From: Candidatus Eisenbacteria bacterium
GTDB taxonomy: Bacteria > Eisenbacteria > RBG-16-71-46 > SZUA-252
Length of the DNA: 35,087 nt
NCBI GenBank assembly: GCA_035712245.1
Contig: DASTBC010000146.1
Location: 1-35,087, forward strand
Direction: 5' to 3'
The position numbers were made by a program, and so were the translations under genes. This document shows positions 6,986 to 15,443 of the stretch, one piece after another; position 1 is the first letter of the stretch; each line of letters begins with the position of its first letter. Under the pieces are notes generated by a model that worked only from the letters and a program-made list of their open reading frames with translations, had not been told where the DNA came from and ran no database searches.

Positions 6986-9283
6986 CTACCGCCCAGCCTG
7001 AGTTTCGAACCCCATCCTCTTCAAGATCACGGGCCAGCGCGGGTCGCTGTGCAGGGAACGCAGGCTGCGACGGACCTTCAGCTCGGTGAGCCCGCCGTCG
7101 TGCTGCTCGTACGCGCGGTCGAGCCACTCGAAGGCCGTGTCCGCTTCTCCGCGGATGGCGTGCACCTCCGCGATCTGGAACGCGGCGTCTCCGGCGTACT
7201 TCTCCGTCAGGGCTCGAAGTGCCTCGTCCGAAGCGCCGGGACGCCCGCCGGCCGCGTGAATGATCGCCAGCGCCCAGAGACGGTACCCTTCGTCCACCTC
7301 TTCCTGCGCCATGGTCAGGGCCTCCTTCTCGCGTCCCTGATCGAGCAGAACCAGCGCGAGGTAGGCGCGGACGTTCATCCGCTGAGGGGAGAGGTCCAGC
7401 GCGTCGCGGTACGCTGATTCCGCCTCGGCGAGCCGTCCCGCCGCATCGAAGGTAAGTCCCAGGACCGTATACGCGGCCGAGCTCACCGGATCCTGGTCGA
7501 GCCCTTGCTTGGCGAGCGCGATCGCTTCCTCGAACCGCCCGAGCGTTTGCATCAGCACGCTCGCTCCGACGAGAACGGAAGCGCTTCCGGGAGCGAGCTT
7601 CAAGGCTCTGGCGAACGACGCCTCCGCTCCTTTCCAGTCCCGGTCGTACGACATCCGGATCCGTGCGATCCGCGCGTGACCCTCGGCCAGATCGGGCTCG
7701 AGCTCAAGCCCACGCTCCACGGCCGCGCGCGCCCGTCCGTACCCCGCAGCCGTGGGAACCCAACCAAAGGCGGCCGGCACGCCGTACGCGGTGGAGAGCT
7801 CGACCCACCCCCTCGCGAACCGCGGGTCCAAAGCCAGTGCCCTCTCGAGATACTCGGTGGCGCGGAATACATCCTCACGGGAGCCCCGGGATAGAAGGTG
7901 ACGCGCCTGCAGATACAGTCGATGGGCCTCGACGCTCGTTGCGCGTCCCCGCGCCGCCTGAGCGACCTCGGCGGAGACGCCGGTGCTCGCCGTCTCGGCG
8001 GAGCCTTCCCCGAGCAACGCGGTTCGAAGCTCCCGGACCACACAGTTGGCGATCTCGTCTTGAATCGCGAAGATGTCGTCCAGTGTGTGTTCGTAGGTCC
8101 CGGACCAGATCTGGTAGCCATTGGCGGCCTTCACGAGCCGGACGGAGATTCGAACCCTGTTTCCTGCCTTGCGAACGCTTCCCTCGAGTAGGCTTTCCAC
8201 CCGGAGCTTGCGTCCGATCGCCGTGACGTCCTCCGTGGTGTCCCGAAACTGAAACGAGGATGTGCGCGCCGCCACCCGAACGCTGCGGATCTTGACGAGC
8301 GTGTTCAGGAGCTCGTCCGCGAGTCCATCGGAGAAGTACTCGTCTTCCTTGTCCGGGCTTCGATTCACGAACGGAAGCACGGCGATGGAAGCAACCTCGG
8401 TCGGCACCGGCACCGGGGTGAGGCGCACTCCGTGCTCCAGGAGGCTCCTGAGACGCCGGAGCTCGTTGCAGACTTCGAGCGCGCCCGCGAAACGGCCCTC
8501 CGGCTCCTTATCCAGGCAACGAACGACGACTTCCACCAGATCGGCCGGCAAATCGGGGCGGAGGTGCGCGAGGCCGGTCGGCTCGTCCCGAAGGATGGAG
8601 CTGGTCACGTCCGCGTAGGTCGCGCCACGGAACGGTCGCCGCCCCGAGGCGAGCTCGTAGAGGATCACACCGAACGAGAAGAGATCGGCCCGCGCATCCA
8701 CGGGGAGGCCCCGGATCTGCTCCGGAGCCATGTACGGAGCGGTTCCGACGACCTCCGCGCGACTGGTGAACGCGAGCGTTTCGTCCAGAGCCGACCCGGT
8801 CTCGGAGTCTGCCCGAGCGAGACCGAAGTCGAGCACCTTCACGCGGCCGTCGTTCGCGAGCATGATGTTTCCCGGCTTCAGATCGCGGTGGACGACTCCC
8901 TTCTCGTGGACGGCCACGAGAGCGTCCGCGGTCGCGATCGCGATGTCCAGCATTTGGGTCAGCGGCAATCCGCCGGGAGCGATGATTCGTGTGAGCGTCT
9001 CTCCTTCCACCAGCTCCATCGTGAGAAAGTGGAAGCCATCGCCGTCCTCGACGGAAAACACCGTGACCAGATTGGGGTGATTGAGTCCCGCGACGGTTCG
9101 AGCCTCGCGGTCGAGGCGCGCGGCGTGATCGCCTGAGGAAGCCACGGACGGAGGGAGGATCTTGATCGCGACGTCGCGGCCAAGGCGGGTGTCCCGCGCG
9201 CGATAGACCTCTCCCATCCCGCCGGCGCCCAGTGGGGAGAGGATCTGGTAGGCCCCGAGGCGGGTCCCGGGTGCCAGTGCCAT
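6986..9283 (-). CDS. Serine/threonine protein kinase fused to a TolB-N/FlgO-like domain and TPR repeats
   Basis: The protein has 765 residues. The N-terminal kinase domain (12-285) is intact: glycine loop GAGGMGEV at 19-26, Lys41, HRD at 132-134, DFG at 152-154 and APYMAPEQ in the activation segment. Next comes a domain beginning SIAVLPFVNRSPD with EYFSDGLADELLNTL (about 315-445), the module that follows kinase or adenylate-cyclase domains in many bacterial signal proteins. From about 465 to the end there are TPR helices. I see no membrane segment between kinase and repeats, so it is probably cytosolic. Its substrate cannot be read from the neighbours. It converges on the lipoprotein gene at 5861-6964. 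Confidence 0.92.
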   Translation of the reverse strand: MALAPGTRLGAYQILSPLGAGGMGEVYRARDTRLGRDVAIKILPPSVASSGDHAARLDREARTVAGLNHPNLVTVFSVEDGDGFHFLTMELVEGETLTRIIAPGGLPLTQMLDIAIATADALVAVHEKGVVHRDLKPGNIMLANDGRVKVLDFGLARADSETGSALDETLAFTSRAEVVGTAPYMAPEQIRGLPVDARADLFSFGVILYELASGRRPFRGATYADVTSSILRDEPTGLAHLRPDLPADLVEVVVRCLDKEPEGRFAGALEVCNELRRLRSLLEHGVRLTPVPVPTEVASIAVLPFVNRSPDKEDEYFSDGLADELLNTLVKIRSVRVAARTSSFQFRDTTEDVTAIGRKLRVESLLEGSVRKAGNRVRISVRLVKAANGYQIWSGTYEHTLDDIFAIQDEIANCVVRELRTALLGEGSAETASTGVSAEVAQAARGRATSVEAHRLYLQARHLLSRGSREDVFRATEYLERALALDPRFARGWVELSTAYGVPAAFGWVPTAAGYGRARAAVERGLELEPDLAEGHARIARIRMSYDRDWKGAEASFARALKLAPGSASVLVGASVLMQTLGRFEEAIALAKQGLDQDPVSSAAYTVLGLTFDAAGRLAEAESAYRDALDLSPQRMNVRAYLALVLLDQGREKEALTMAQEEVDEGYRLWALAIIHAAGGRPGASDEALRALTEKYAGDAAFQIAEVHAIRGEADTAFEWLDRAYEQHDGGLTELKVRRSLRSLHSDPRWPVILKRMGFETQAGR

Positions 9284-9335
9284 CGCATGAATGTAGTGCG
9301 GATCGGGTCGTGAGTCACGACAGGTTCGAGGAGGG

Positions 9336-9390
9336 TGTCACTGCCACATGGAAATGTCCTCCCTACCTGCTCTGTGAAATGTCCCCCTCC
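9336..9390. mobile_element. Possible insertion-sequence end (scar) with repeated GAAATGTCC
   Basis: TGTCACTGCCACATGGAAAT starts at 9336 and is followed by two copies of GAAATGTCC, at 9351-9359 and 9376-9384, 25 bp apart. The TGT start, CACATGGAAATGTCC and repeated GAAATGTCC resemble the terminal repeats of some IS481-like elements as I recall them. No transposase gene and no second end are present, so at most it is a scar. Together with 9338-9472 it fills the 205-bp gap between the kinase and the benzoyl-CoA operon. Confidence 0.35.
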
Positions 9391-9472
9391 GCGGCCGGGG
9401 CACGTTCAGGATCAGGAGCAGCGCGATGGGGATGCCGTAGTTTCCCCAGAGGAAGGATGGGCCAAGGTCGAT
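9338..9472 (-). pseudogene. Truncated tail of a membrane protein gene
   Basis: In the minus-strand frame ending at TGA 9338-9340, the translation gives a typical membrane C-terminus (GPSFLWGNYGIPIALLLIL). It is followed by a short basic tail that reads into the suspected insertion-sequence end. There is no start codon with a ribosome-binding site and the upstream part is missing. This looks like the 3' remnant of a gene cut by transposition; the family is unknown. Confidence 0.35.
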
Positions 9473-9488
9473 CGGTCGCGCGGTCGTT

Positions 9489-9722
9489 CTACGGAGCCAG
9501 GCGACGGGTGTAGATCACGCGAAAGTCCAGGAGGATCGCGATCCGGCAATCACCGCAGCCTGCGGCGAGCGGGTCCGGCCGGACCGGATCCGCAACGACC
9601 TCGAACCCCAGGGAGGCGTAGAGGTCGACGTATTCGGGAACGCGACGAGCCTCCACGACGAACCGCGGCTCCCAGCCCTCGGCGAGGCGCGAGGGATCGG
9701 GCCGGGTCACGGACTGGGGCAC
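9489..9722 (-). CDS. Small CxxC protein at the end of the benzoyl-CoA operon
   Basis: This is a 77-residue protein from a GTG at 9720-9722, only 15 bases after the bcrD stop, so probably the last gene of the operon. It holds RFVVEARRVPEYVDLYASLG, then the CGDC pair near residue 56-59, and ends FRVIYTRR. The layout (a helix with EYVDLYASLGFEV, a CxxC, then a short strand pair) suggests a compact fold that may bind metal or assist a redox enzyme. I do not know the family. Its link to aromatic degradation is positional only. Confidence 0.65.
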   Translation of the reverse strand: MPQSVTRPDPSRLAEGWEPRFVVEARRVPEYVDLYASLGFEVVADPVRPDPLAAGCGDCRIAILLDFRVIYTRRLAP

Positions 9723-9737
9723 CCGCGATCGCCGGTC

Positions 9738-10586
9738 TTACGCCGCGCCGCTTGCGGCCGGACGTGGCTCGCACGACGCTCCCGCGGCTTCCGGGCGGAG
9801 CCCCTCGAGCCTGCGGAGCCCGAGCCACGCGGCGCCCAGCGCCGGGACGAACTGCACCAGCTCGCTCGGCGGGACATTGACCCCGGCGTGGAGCTGCTCG
9901 CGCGCGACGCGGATCATGGTCTCGAAACGCAGGATGCCGCCGATGAGCGTGAACTCGGGCTCCATCTTGACGCGCCTCATGAGCTGGACGGACCGCCCCA
10001 CCAGAGAGACGATCGCTCCGTGCATGATGTCCGCGGGCGCGAGACCCTGCGACAGGTGATTGATCACCTCCGATTCGGCGAAGACGGCGCACACCCCCGA
10101 GATCGCCGGATACTCCTTGGACGTCGCCACGAGAGGACCGATCTCCTCGGTCGAATAGCCCATGTAGCGCGCGGTCTTCTCGAGGAACGCGCCCGTTCCG
10201 GCGGCGCACTTGTCGTTGAGCCGGAACGCCTTGACCTTGCCCCCCTCGCTGAGGCGGCTCGCCTTCATCGTCTGCCCGCCGACATCGAGGACGGTACGGG
10301 TTCCGGGAAAGAGGAACGTCGCGCCGCGCGCCGCGGCGGTGATGTCGGTGACGTGAGCGTCCGCGAACGCGGCCTGGTGGCGCCCGAAACCGGTGGCGAT
10401 CACGTAGGAGACGCCGGTGCGGGGCAGCGCCGCTCCATCCAGGGCTTGGCCGAGCGTCTCCCGAGCGGCCTCGGCCAGACGGAAGCCGGTAGGCGCCAGC
10501 GCGCGACCGAGGGCGACGCCGTCCTCCCGGAGGAGGATCGCCTTGGTGTAGGTGGAGCCGATGTCGATTCCGGCCGTGATTCTCAT
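9738..10586 (-). CDS. bcrD: Benzoyl-CoA reductase ATPase subunit D (BcrD/BzdQ-like)
   Basis: This is one of two ATPase subunits of ATP-dependent class I benzoyl-CoA reductase, coupling ATP hydrolysis to electron transfer for ring reduction. The 282 residues belong to the BadF/BadG/BcrA/BcrD (ASKHA) family. Phosphate-binding [10 protein letters not shown] is at 6-15, [10 protein letters not shown] is the second phosphate motif, and KCAAGTGAF and [10 protein letters not shown] hold the two Cys expected to bind the [4Fe-4S] cluster shared by the ATPase dimer. The start overlaps the bcrA stop as ATGA (10583-10586). The A/D assignment follows gene order and length; the pair could equally be called BzdP/BzdQ. 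Confidence 0.88.
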   Translation of the reverse strand: MRITAGIDIGSTYTKAILLREDGVALGRALAPTGFRLAEAARETLGQALDGAALPRTGVSYVIATGFGRHQAAFADAHVTDITAAARGATFLFPGTRTVLDVGGQTMKASRLSEGGKVKAFRLNDKCAAGTGAFLEKTARYMGYSTEEIGPLVATSKEYPAISGVCAVFAESEVINHLSQGLAPADIMHGAIVSLVGRSVQLMRRVKMEPEFTLIGGILRFETMIRVAREQLHAGVNVPPSELVQFVPALGAAWLGLRRLEGLRPEAAGASCEPRPAASGAA

Positions 10587-11401
10587 GAAGCGCTCCGGCG
10601 CGCGTGGGCCGGGACCCTTCCGGCGAGGATGTGGTCGAGCGCGAAGAGGGCCGCCCCCAGCGCCCCGATGTAGTGCGACTCCTCGCTCGTGTTCACACGC
10701 AGATTCAGCTCGCGCTGGAGCGAATCCACCATGGCCACGTTCCTCGCCACGCCGCCCGTGAACGTCACCTCCTCCTCGATTCCGGTCCGCCAGAGGAGCA
10801 TCACCGACCGGGACGCGCTCGATCGGTGGACGCCCAGGAGGATGTCCTCGATCTTCTTCCCCTTTCCGAGCCAGGAGAGGATCTCGGATTCGGCGAAGAC
10901 CGTGCACGTCGTGCTGATCTTCACGGGATTCTCTCCACGGAGCGCCGTGGGGCCGAGCTGGTCGAGATCGATGTGAAGCGCCGCCGCGGCCGCGCCGAGG
11001 AACCGGCCGGTGCCGGCCGCGCACTTGTCGTTCATGCAGAAGTCCTGGACCTCGCCGCGGGCCGAGACCCGGATCGCCTTCGTGTCCTGCCCGCCCATGT
11101 CCACGACGGTTCGCGTGCCGGGGAACATGTGGACGGCGCCCCGGCCATGGCAGCTGATCTCGGTCACCTGGGTGTTCCCGAACGTCACCTTGTAGCGGCC
11201 GTATCCGGTCCCGACAACGTACTCGACCTCCTCCTCGCGGATGTCCTTCCCGAGGAGCGATTCGCGAAACGCGTTCTCCGCGGCGCGGATGACGTTCGCG
11301 CCCGTATCCGTCAGCGCGCGGCCCACGATCTTCCCTTGCTCGTCGATCACGACCGCCTTCGTCTGCGTGGATCCAACGTCCACGCCCGCCGCGTATGCCA
11401 T
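10583..11401 (-). CDS. bcrA: Benzoyl-CoA reductase ATPase subunit A (BcrA/BzdP-like)
   Basis: This is the second ATPase/cluster subunit of the class I benzoyl-CoA reductase. It has 272 residues from ATG 11399-11401, with GGAGG 5 bases upstream. [36 protein letters not shown] and [19 protein letters not shown] are the family motifs, including both cluster Cys. It is short compared with Thauera-type BcrA (about 49 kDa); both ATPase subunits here are near 30 kDa, as in the Azoarcus Bzd-type enzyme. It starts 11 bases after bcrB. Confidence 0.88.
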   Translation of the reverse strand: MAYAAGVDVGSTQTKAVVIDEQGKIVGRALTDTGANVIRAAENAFRESLLGKDIREEEVEYVVGTGYGRYKVTFGNTQVTEISCHGRGAVHMFPGTRTVVDMGGQDTKAIRVSARGEVQDFCMNDKCAAGTGRFLGAAAAALHIDLDQLGPTALRGENPVKISTTCTVFAESEILSWLGKGKKIEDILLGVHRSSASRSVMLLWRTGIEEEVTFTGGVARNVAMVDSLQRELNLRVNTSEESHYIGALGAALFALDHILAGRVPAHARRSAS

Positions 11402-11412
11402 GGAGCCCTCCG

Positions 11413-12720
11413 TCAGCCGTGCCGTGCCGATGCGATCTGGCGCCGCGACTCGATCGACTCGAAGAACGCGTCGATCCGGTTCTTGAGCTGAGCCTCGGAA
11501 ACCACCCGGCGATCCATCATGTCCGACTCGATGAAGAGGCTCGGCACGTCCCGCCGCTCCATGAGCGCGCGCCGGTTGTCCGCGAGGCCCGTGGACACGG
11601 TCCTGCAGCTCTTGATGGGATGGAAGACGACGCCGTCGACGTCGTATTCGTCGACCATACGGGCGAGCGCGTTCGTCGGGAAGAACATGCTGTCCATCGA
11701 GTCTCGCACGCCCAGGAGCAGCCCTTCCGCCAGGCTCTCGATGGGATCGTCCAGGTCGTACTGGAAACCCAGGTTCGACCCGCCGGAGGCGAACCAGAGG
11801 TAGGTCGAGTTGACGAACGTGCCCCCGTGCTCCGTGAAGAACTCCGTGAAGCGCCGGAAGATCGGATAGCAGGGCACCCCGACGAAGACGAGCCGGCAGC
11901 GCTCGTCGACGAGCGTTCCGATCCCGTTCGCCTGCTTCCACTCCATTTCCTCCACCAGCTCGTCGAAGTACGCGGCGCCCTCCGGCGCGCCGCGATAGCC
12001 GTTCGAGACTCCGAGGTAGATCGTCCCGTCCGAGAGCGCGTTGAACAGGGAGGGGCGGCTCCGGTTCAGCTCCAGCACGCGGTTCCACCCGCGGTTCATC
12101 CGGTTGGCATGGCCCAGGAACTCACGCAGGCGGTCCACGTCGAAGCGCGTTCCGGTGACGCCCTCGAGGACGGCGATCAGCTCCCGGAGCTGCGCGGCCA
12201 CGTAGGTTCGGTCGTTCTCGAAGTCGCGGTCGCCCCGGCCCGGAAGCGGGCCGTCGCTCCGAGAGCCGGGCACGTCGAGGACGCAGACGGGCACGCCGTA
12301 CATGCGCTCCCAGATCTCCGCCCACTTGATGTAGGTGTTGCACGCGTTCGTGAGCACCGCGATCTTCGGGCGCGGGATGCGCCCCATCGGGAGCCGTCCG
12401 TCCCTCCGCTGGGCCGCGATGTCGGCCTTCACGTAGCCGCAGATGTCCGGGGAATAGCCGAAGTCCTCGGCCTCGTTCAGGTACTCGTGGGCCACTTTCC
12501 GAACCGCGGTCTGGAGTGAGTTGATCTCGGGGAACACGAGGGGAAGGTCGAACGCGCGGAGGAGCTCTCCCAGGCTTCCCATCACGAAGACGTAGGCCGC
12601 TCCTCGTCCCTCCTCCGCGGCGCGCGTCAAGTCGTCGTACCAGACGCGGAAGAGGCGCGCTCCCTCGCGGTTGGCCCGACCGACGATCTCCGTGCTCGCT
12701 TGCTCCGGCAGGTGATTCAT
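11413..12720 (-). CDS. bcrB: Benzoyl-CoA reductase subunit B (BcrB/BzdO-like)
   Basis: This is a catalytic subunit of the benzoyl-CoA reductase BC module, of the 2-hydroxyglutaryl-CoA dehydratase D-component family. The 435 residues fit BcrB. Conserved Cys-containing stretches are visible: [29 protein letters not shown] and [13 protein letters not shown], giving the three Cys positions that hold a [4Fe-4S] cluster in this family. The substrate benzoyl-CoA is reduced to cyclohexa-1,5-diene-1-carbonyl-CoA by two single-electron steps. It lies 10 bases after bcrC and 11 before bcrA. Confidence 0.9.
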   Translation of the reverse strand: MNHLPEQASTEIVGRANREGARLFRVWYDDLTRAAEEGRGAAYVFVMGSLGELLRAFDLPLVFPEINSLQTAVRKVAHEYLNEAEDFGYSPDICGYVKADIAAQRRDGRLPMGRIPRPKIAVLTNACNTYIKWAEIWERMYGVPVCVLDVPGSRSDGPLPGRGDRDFENDRTYVAAQLRELIAVLEGVTGTRFDVDRLREFLGHANRMNRGWNRVLELNRSRPSLFNALSDGTIYLGVSNGYRGAPEGAAYFDELVEEMEWKQANGIGTLVDERCRLVFVGVPCYPIFRRFTEFFTEHGGTFVNSTYLWFASGGSNLGFQYDLDDPIESLAEGLLLGVRDSMDSMFFPTNALARMVDEYDVDGVVFHPIKSCRTVSTGLADNRRALMERRDVPSLFIESDMMDRRVVSEAQLKNRIDAFFESIESRRQIASARHG

Positions 12721-12730
12721 CGCACGCTCC

Positions 12731-13897
12731 TCAGTCGAACAGGAGGTTCTCGACGAACGTCTCGAGCTGGATCTCGAGTTGCTCGAACGTCGTCATGTTC
12801 TCCTCGAACTCGGTGACGAAGTGGGGCACGCGGGCGGCGTCCAGCGCGTGCACGTAGGCGACCTGCTCCTCCAGGCCGGGCTCGCACATCTTGGCCGCGG
12901 CCACGATGGCGGCGCCGGCGCCGGCTCCTTCGAGCCGCTCGAGCAGCATCCGCTCCTTGGGCTTCCGGGCGTCGTGCTGCACGGGGCTGTAGGTCGAGCG
13001 CTCCAGGTACGCGCGCGCCAGCTCGCCCAGCGGGTCCTTCCCGACGGGGACGTCCGACACGATCCAGCGCATCCCGACGAGGAAGTCGTCGTCCACGACG
13101 TAGCACGAGCGGCCGATCGACCGGATCAGGTCGATCGGGGGCTGCTCGCAGAAGCCGCCCTCGAAGACGACCCGGATCCGGTCCTGCGAGCGCGCGGGAC
13201 GCTCCGCGAGGAGCGGCAGGACGGCGGCCAGGAGCGCGTTGTGCTCCTCGCGCGGAATCAACCCGCCGACGGCGAGGAGGGCGTAGGCTTCGTGCGCGCC
13301 CACGAGCCAGGGCGACTCGCGCTTCAGGGTGTAGAGCGCGCGCAGGAGGCGTCGATTCTCGTTGAACACGCCGATGGAATCCCGCAGCGCGCCGTCCTCC
13401 ACCCTCGTGCCCGAAACTTCCTCCACGACCCGCCGCAGGCGGTCGTACTCGCCGCGCAGATACTCCGGAGCGCTCGGAGAGCCCGCGTTCTGCGGCAGGT
13501 AGAGGATCTGGCAGGGATAACGGACGTTCCGTCCCCAGATCGCGGCCAGGTTGCGCGCGGCGTCGCAGATCGGATGCGTCACGAATAGGTCGAGCTCGAC
13601 TCGCCGGCTCAAGGCGAGCTCGAGCGAGCTCTTGACGATGGAGCAGAGATACGAGCCGAAGCGCGAGTCGGCCTGGGCGGCGTGGATCGGGGCGCCCCTC
13701 ACCTTGAACGGAAGCAGGCCCGCGGCGTGGACGATCTCCTCGGGGAAGTAGACCTGGAAGTGCCCGACGATCTTCCCTCCCGCTTCCTTCCACCGCTTCG
13801 CGGTGGGGAAACGCGTGTCCTCGAGGAGGTCGAGGCAGGCTCCGAGGACCCCGTCCAGATCCCGGCCGCGCCACTCGGGGAACAGGAGTTCCTTCAT
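12731..13897 (-). CDS. bcrC: Benzoyl-CoA reductase subunit C (BcrC/BzdN-like)
   Basis: This is the second catalytic subunit of the class I benzoyl-CoA reductase, 388 residues, the usual BcrC size. I chose ATG 13895-13897, which overlaps the dch stop as ATGA and has GGAG 6 bases upstream. The frame is open far upstream but that part is the antisense shadow of dch. Cys-bearing motifs SYLCSIVKSS, VTHPICDAARNLAAIWG and VVFEGGFCEQPP match HgdB-type cluster ligands. FEENMTTFEQLEIQLETFVE forms the C-terminal helix. The gene leads the reductase set in the order C, B, A, D. Confidence 0.9.
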   Translation of the reverse strand: MKELLFPEWRGRDLDGVLGACLDLLEDTRFPTAKRWKEAGGKIVGHFQVYFPEEIVHAAGLLPFKVRGAPIHAAQADSRFGSYLCSIVKSSLELALSRRVELDLFVTHPICDAARNLAAIWGRNVRYPCQILYLPQNAGSPSAPEYLRGEYDRLRRVVEEVSGTRVEDGALRDSIGVFNENRRLLRALYTLKRESPWLVGAHEAYALLAVGGLIPREEHNALLAAVLPLLAERPARSQDRIRVVFEGGFCEQPPIDLIRSIGRSCYVVDDDFLVGMRWIVSDVPVGKDPLGELARAYLERSTYSPVQHDARKPKERMLLERLEGAGAGAAIVAAAKMCEPGLEEQVAYVHALDAARVPHFVTEFEENMTTFEQLEIQLETFVENLLFD

Positions 13898-14652
13898 CGA
13901 TGTCTCCAGCTCGGAGACCGCTTCTCCACGAAGGAATGGAGCCCTTCGAGCGCGTCCTCCGTCTCCATCAGCTCTTCCAGATAGATGTCCTGTGCGGCGC
14001 GTAGCGCGTCGGCTCGGGGCCCGTCGGCGGCGGCGAGGAGCGTCTTCTTCGTGGCGCGCAGGGCCGCGGCGCTGTGGCGCGCGAACCGCTGCGCCAGCGC
14101 GCGAGCTTCCGACTCGACCTGCTCGTCCGGAACCACCCGCTGCACGAGCCCGAGATCCGCCGCGCGCCGTGCCGGGATCGCGTCGCCTCCGAACAGGAGC
14201 TCCGCCGCGGCGCCCGGGCCGCCTCTTCTCGGCAGGAGCGCGCATGCCACCGGGGCGGTCACCCCGAGCACGATCTCCGGCTGTCCGAACGAGGCGCTCT
14301 CGCCGGCGACGATCACGTCGGCGCACTGGGCCAGCTCGAATCCGCCTCCCAGGCACCGTCCGCGAACCGCGGCGATCACCGGCACGGGAAACGAGGCCAG
14401 CGCCTCGAGCGTCTGCACGAACTCCGGAATCATCTCCCGGTAGACCGGAGGCAGGTGCTCGCCGACGTCGGCGCCCGCGGAGAAGTGCTTCCCCTCGGCG
14501 GCGATCAGGACCGCGCGAAGCTCGGGCTCCTGGGCGAGGCCGGCGAGCGACCGGCGCAGCTCCCGCACGAGCGCCAGGGTGAGCACGTTCAGCGGCGGGT
14601 GGTCCAGCGTGAGCGTCGCGATTCCGTCGGCGAGTCCGGTCTGGATCGTCAT
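13894..14652 (-). CDS. dch: Cyclohexa-1,5-diene-1-carbonyl-CoA hydratase (dienoyl-CoA hydratase)
   Basis: This enzyme adds water to the diene made by benzoyl-CoA reductase, giving 6-hydroxycyclohex-1-ene-1-carbonyl-CoA. The 252 residues have the crotonase fold: FSAGADVGEHLPP near 57-69 (oxyanion-hole strand with the GEHLP signature I associate with Dch) and VRGRCLGGGFELAQCADVIVA near 100-120 (second oxyanion hole). The C-terminus is also typical. Generic enoyl-CoA hydratase is the fallback, but the position next to bcrC and with had and oah makes Dch most likely. Confidence 0.85.
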   Translation of the reverse strand: MTIQTGLADGIATLTLDHPPLNVLTLALVRELRRSLAGLAQEPELRAVLIAAEGKHFSAGADVGEHLPPVYREMIPEFVQTLEALASFPVPVIAAVRGRCLGGGFELAQCADVIVAGESASFGQPEIVLGVTAPVACALLPRRGGPGAAAELLFGGDAIPARRAADLGLVQRVVPDEQVESEARALAQRFARHSAAALRATKKTLLAAADGPRADALRAAQDIYLEELMETEDALEGLHSFVEKRSPSWRHR

Positions 14653-14671
14653 GGTCTTCCTCTCAGGAGGC

Positions 14672-15421
14672 TCAGAGATACTGGCCCCCGTCCACCCTCA
14701 GCACCTGGCCGGTCACGTGCCTCGCCGGCTCGGAGCAGAGGAACGTGATCGCCGCCGCGCAGTCCTCGGGCTCGGCCATGCGGCCGACGAGCGTTTCGTC
14801 CACCGAGGCCGCGACGGCCTCCGGCGGCATCGAACCCACCATCGGCGTGCGCACGAGACCCGGGGCCACCGCGTTCACGGTCACCCCGTAGGCGCCCAGC
14901 TCGCGGGCGAGCGTCTTCGTGAGCGCGACCACGCCTCCCTTGGACGCCGCGTAGTTCGCCTGGCCGAACTTCCCGCGCAGGCCGTTGATCGAGGCGATGT
15001 TCACGATCCGTCCCCAGCGCCGTCCGCGGAGCACGGCCCCCACGGCGCGGTTCCAGTGGAAGCATCCCGTCAGGTTGACGGCGATCACGTCGTCCCACTG
15101 GGGAAGCGTCATCTTCCAGCTCACCGCGTCGTCGTTGATTCCCGCGCCGTAGACGAGGATGTCGGGGCCGCCGCTCCAGGACGCGACGTCCTGGAGGCCC
15201 CGCGCGGCCGCCTCCGAGTCGCGCACGTCGGCCCGGATCACGAGAGCCCGCCGTCCCAGGGACTCGATCTCGCGCACGACGGGAGCGGCGTCGGCTGCCG
15301 CGCGGCAGTCCACGATCGCCACGTCGCATCCCTCGCGGGCCAGGGCGACGGCAGCCGCCGCGCCGATCCCGGACGCGCCCCCGGTCACGATCGCGGTGCG
15401 ATCACGCAGCCCGTAGTCCAC
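14672..15421 (-). CDS. SDR-family dehydrogenase (FabG/PhaB-like), possible 3-hydroxyacyl-CoA dehydrogenase
   Basis: This is a 249-residue classical short-chain dehydrogenase. The nucleotide motif TGGASGIG is at 13-20 and the catalytic set is S144, Y157 and K161. The segment SINGLRGKFGQANYAASKGG resembles acetoacetyl-CoA reductases. It starts with GTG 15419-15421 with GGAGG about 8 bases upstream, and ends 19 bases before dch. Set between oah and dch, its likely job is to oxidise a 3-hydroxyacyl-CoA such as 3-hydroxypimelyl-CoA, the product of Oah. That role is inference from context; an acyl-ACP reductase cannot be excluded. Confidence 0.85.
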   Translation of the reverse strand: MDYGLRDRTAIVTGGASGIGAAAAVALAREGCDVAIVDCRAAADAAPVVREIESLGRRALVIRADVRDSEAAARGLQDVASWSGGPDILVYGAGINDDAVSWKMTLPQWDDVIAVNLTGCFHWNRAVGAVLRGRRWGRIVNIASINGLRGKFGQANYAASKGGVVALTKTLARELGAYGVTVNAVAPGLVRTPMVGSMPPEAVAASVDETLVGRMAEPEDCAAAITFLCSEPARHVTGQVLRVDGGQYL

Positions 15422-15443
15422 CCGCGCTCCCTCCGGTCTCCCG

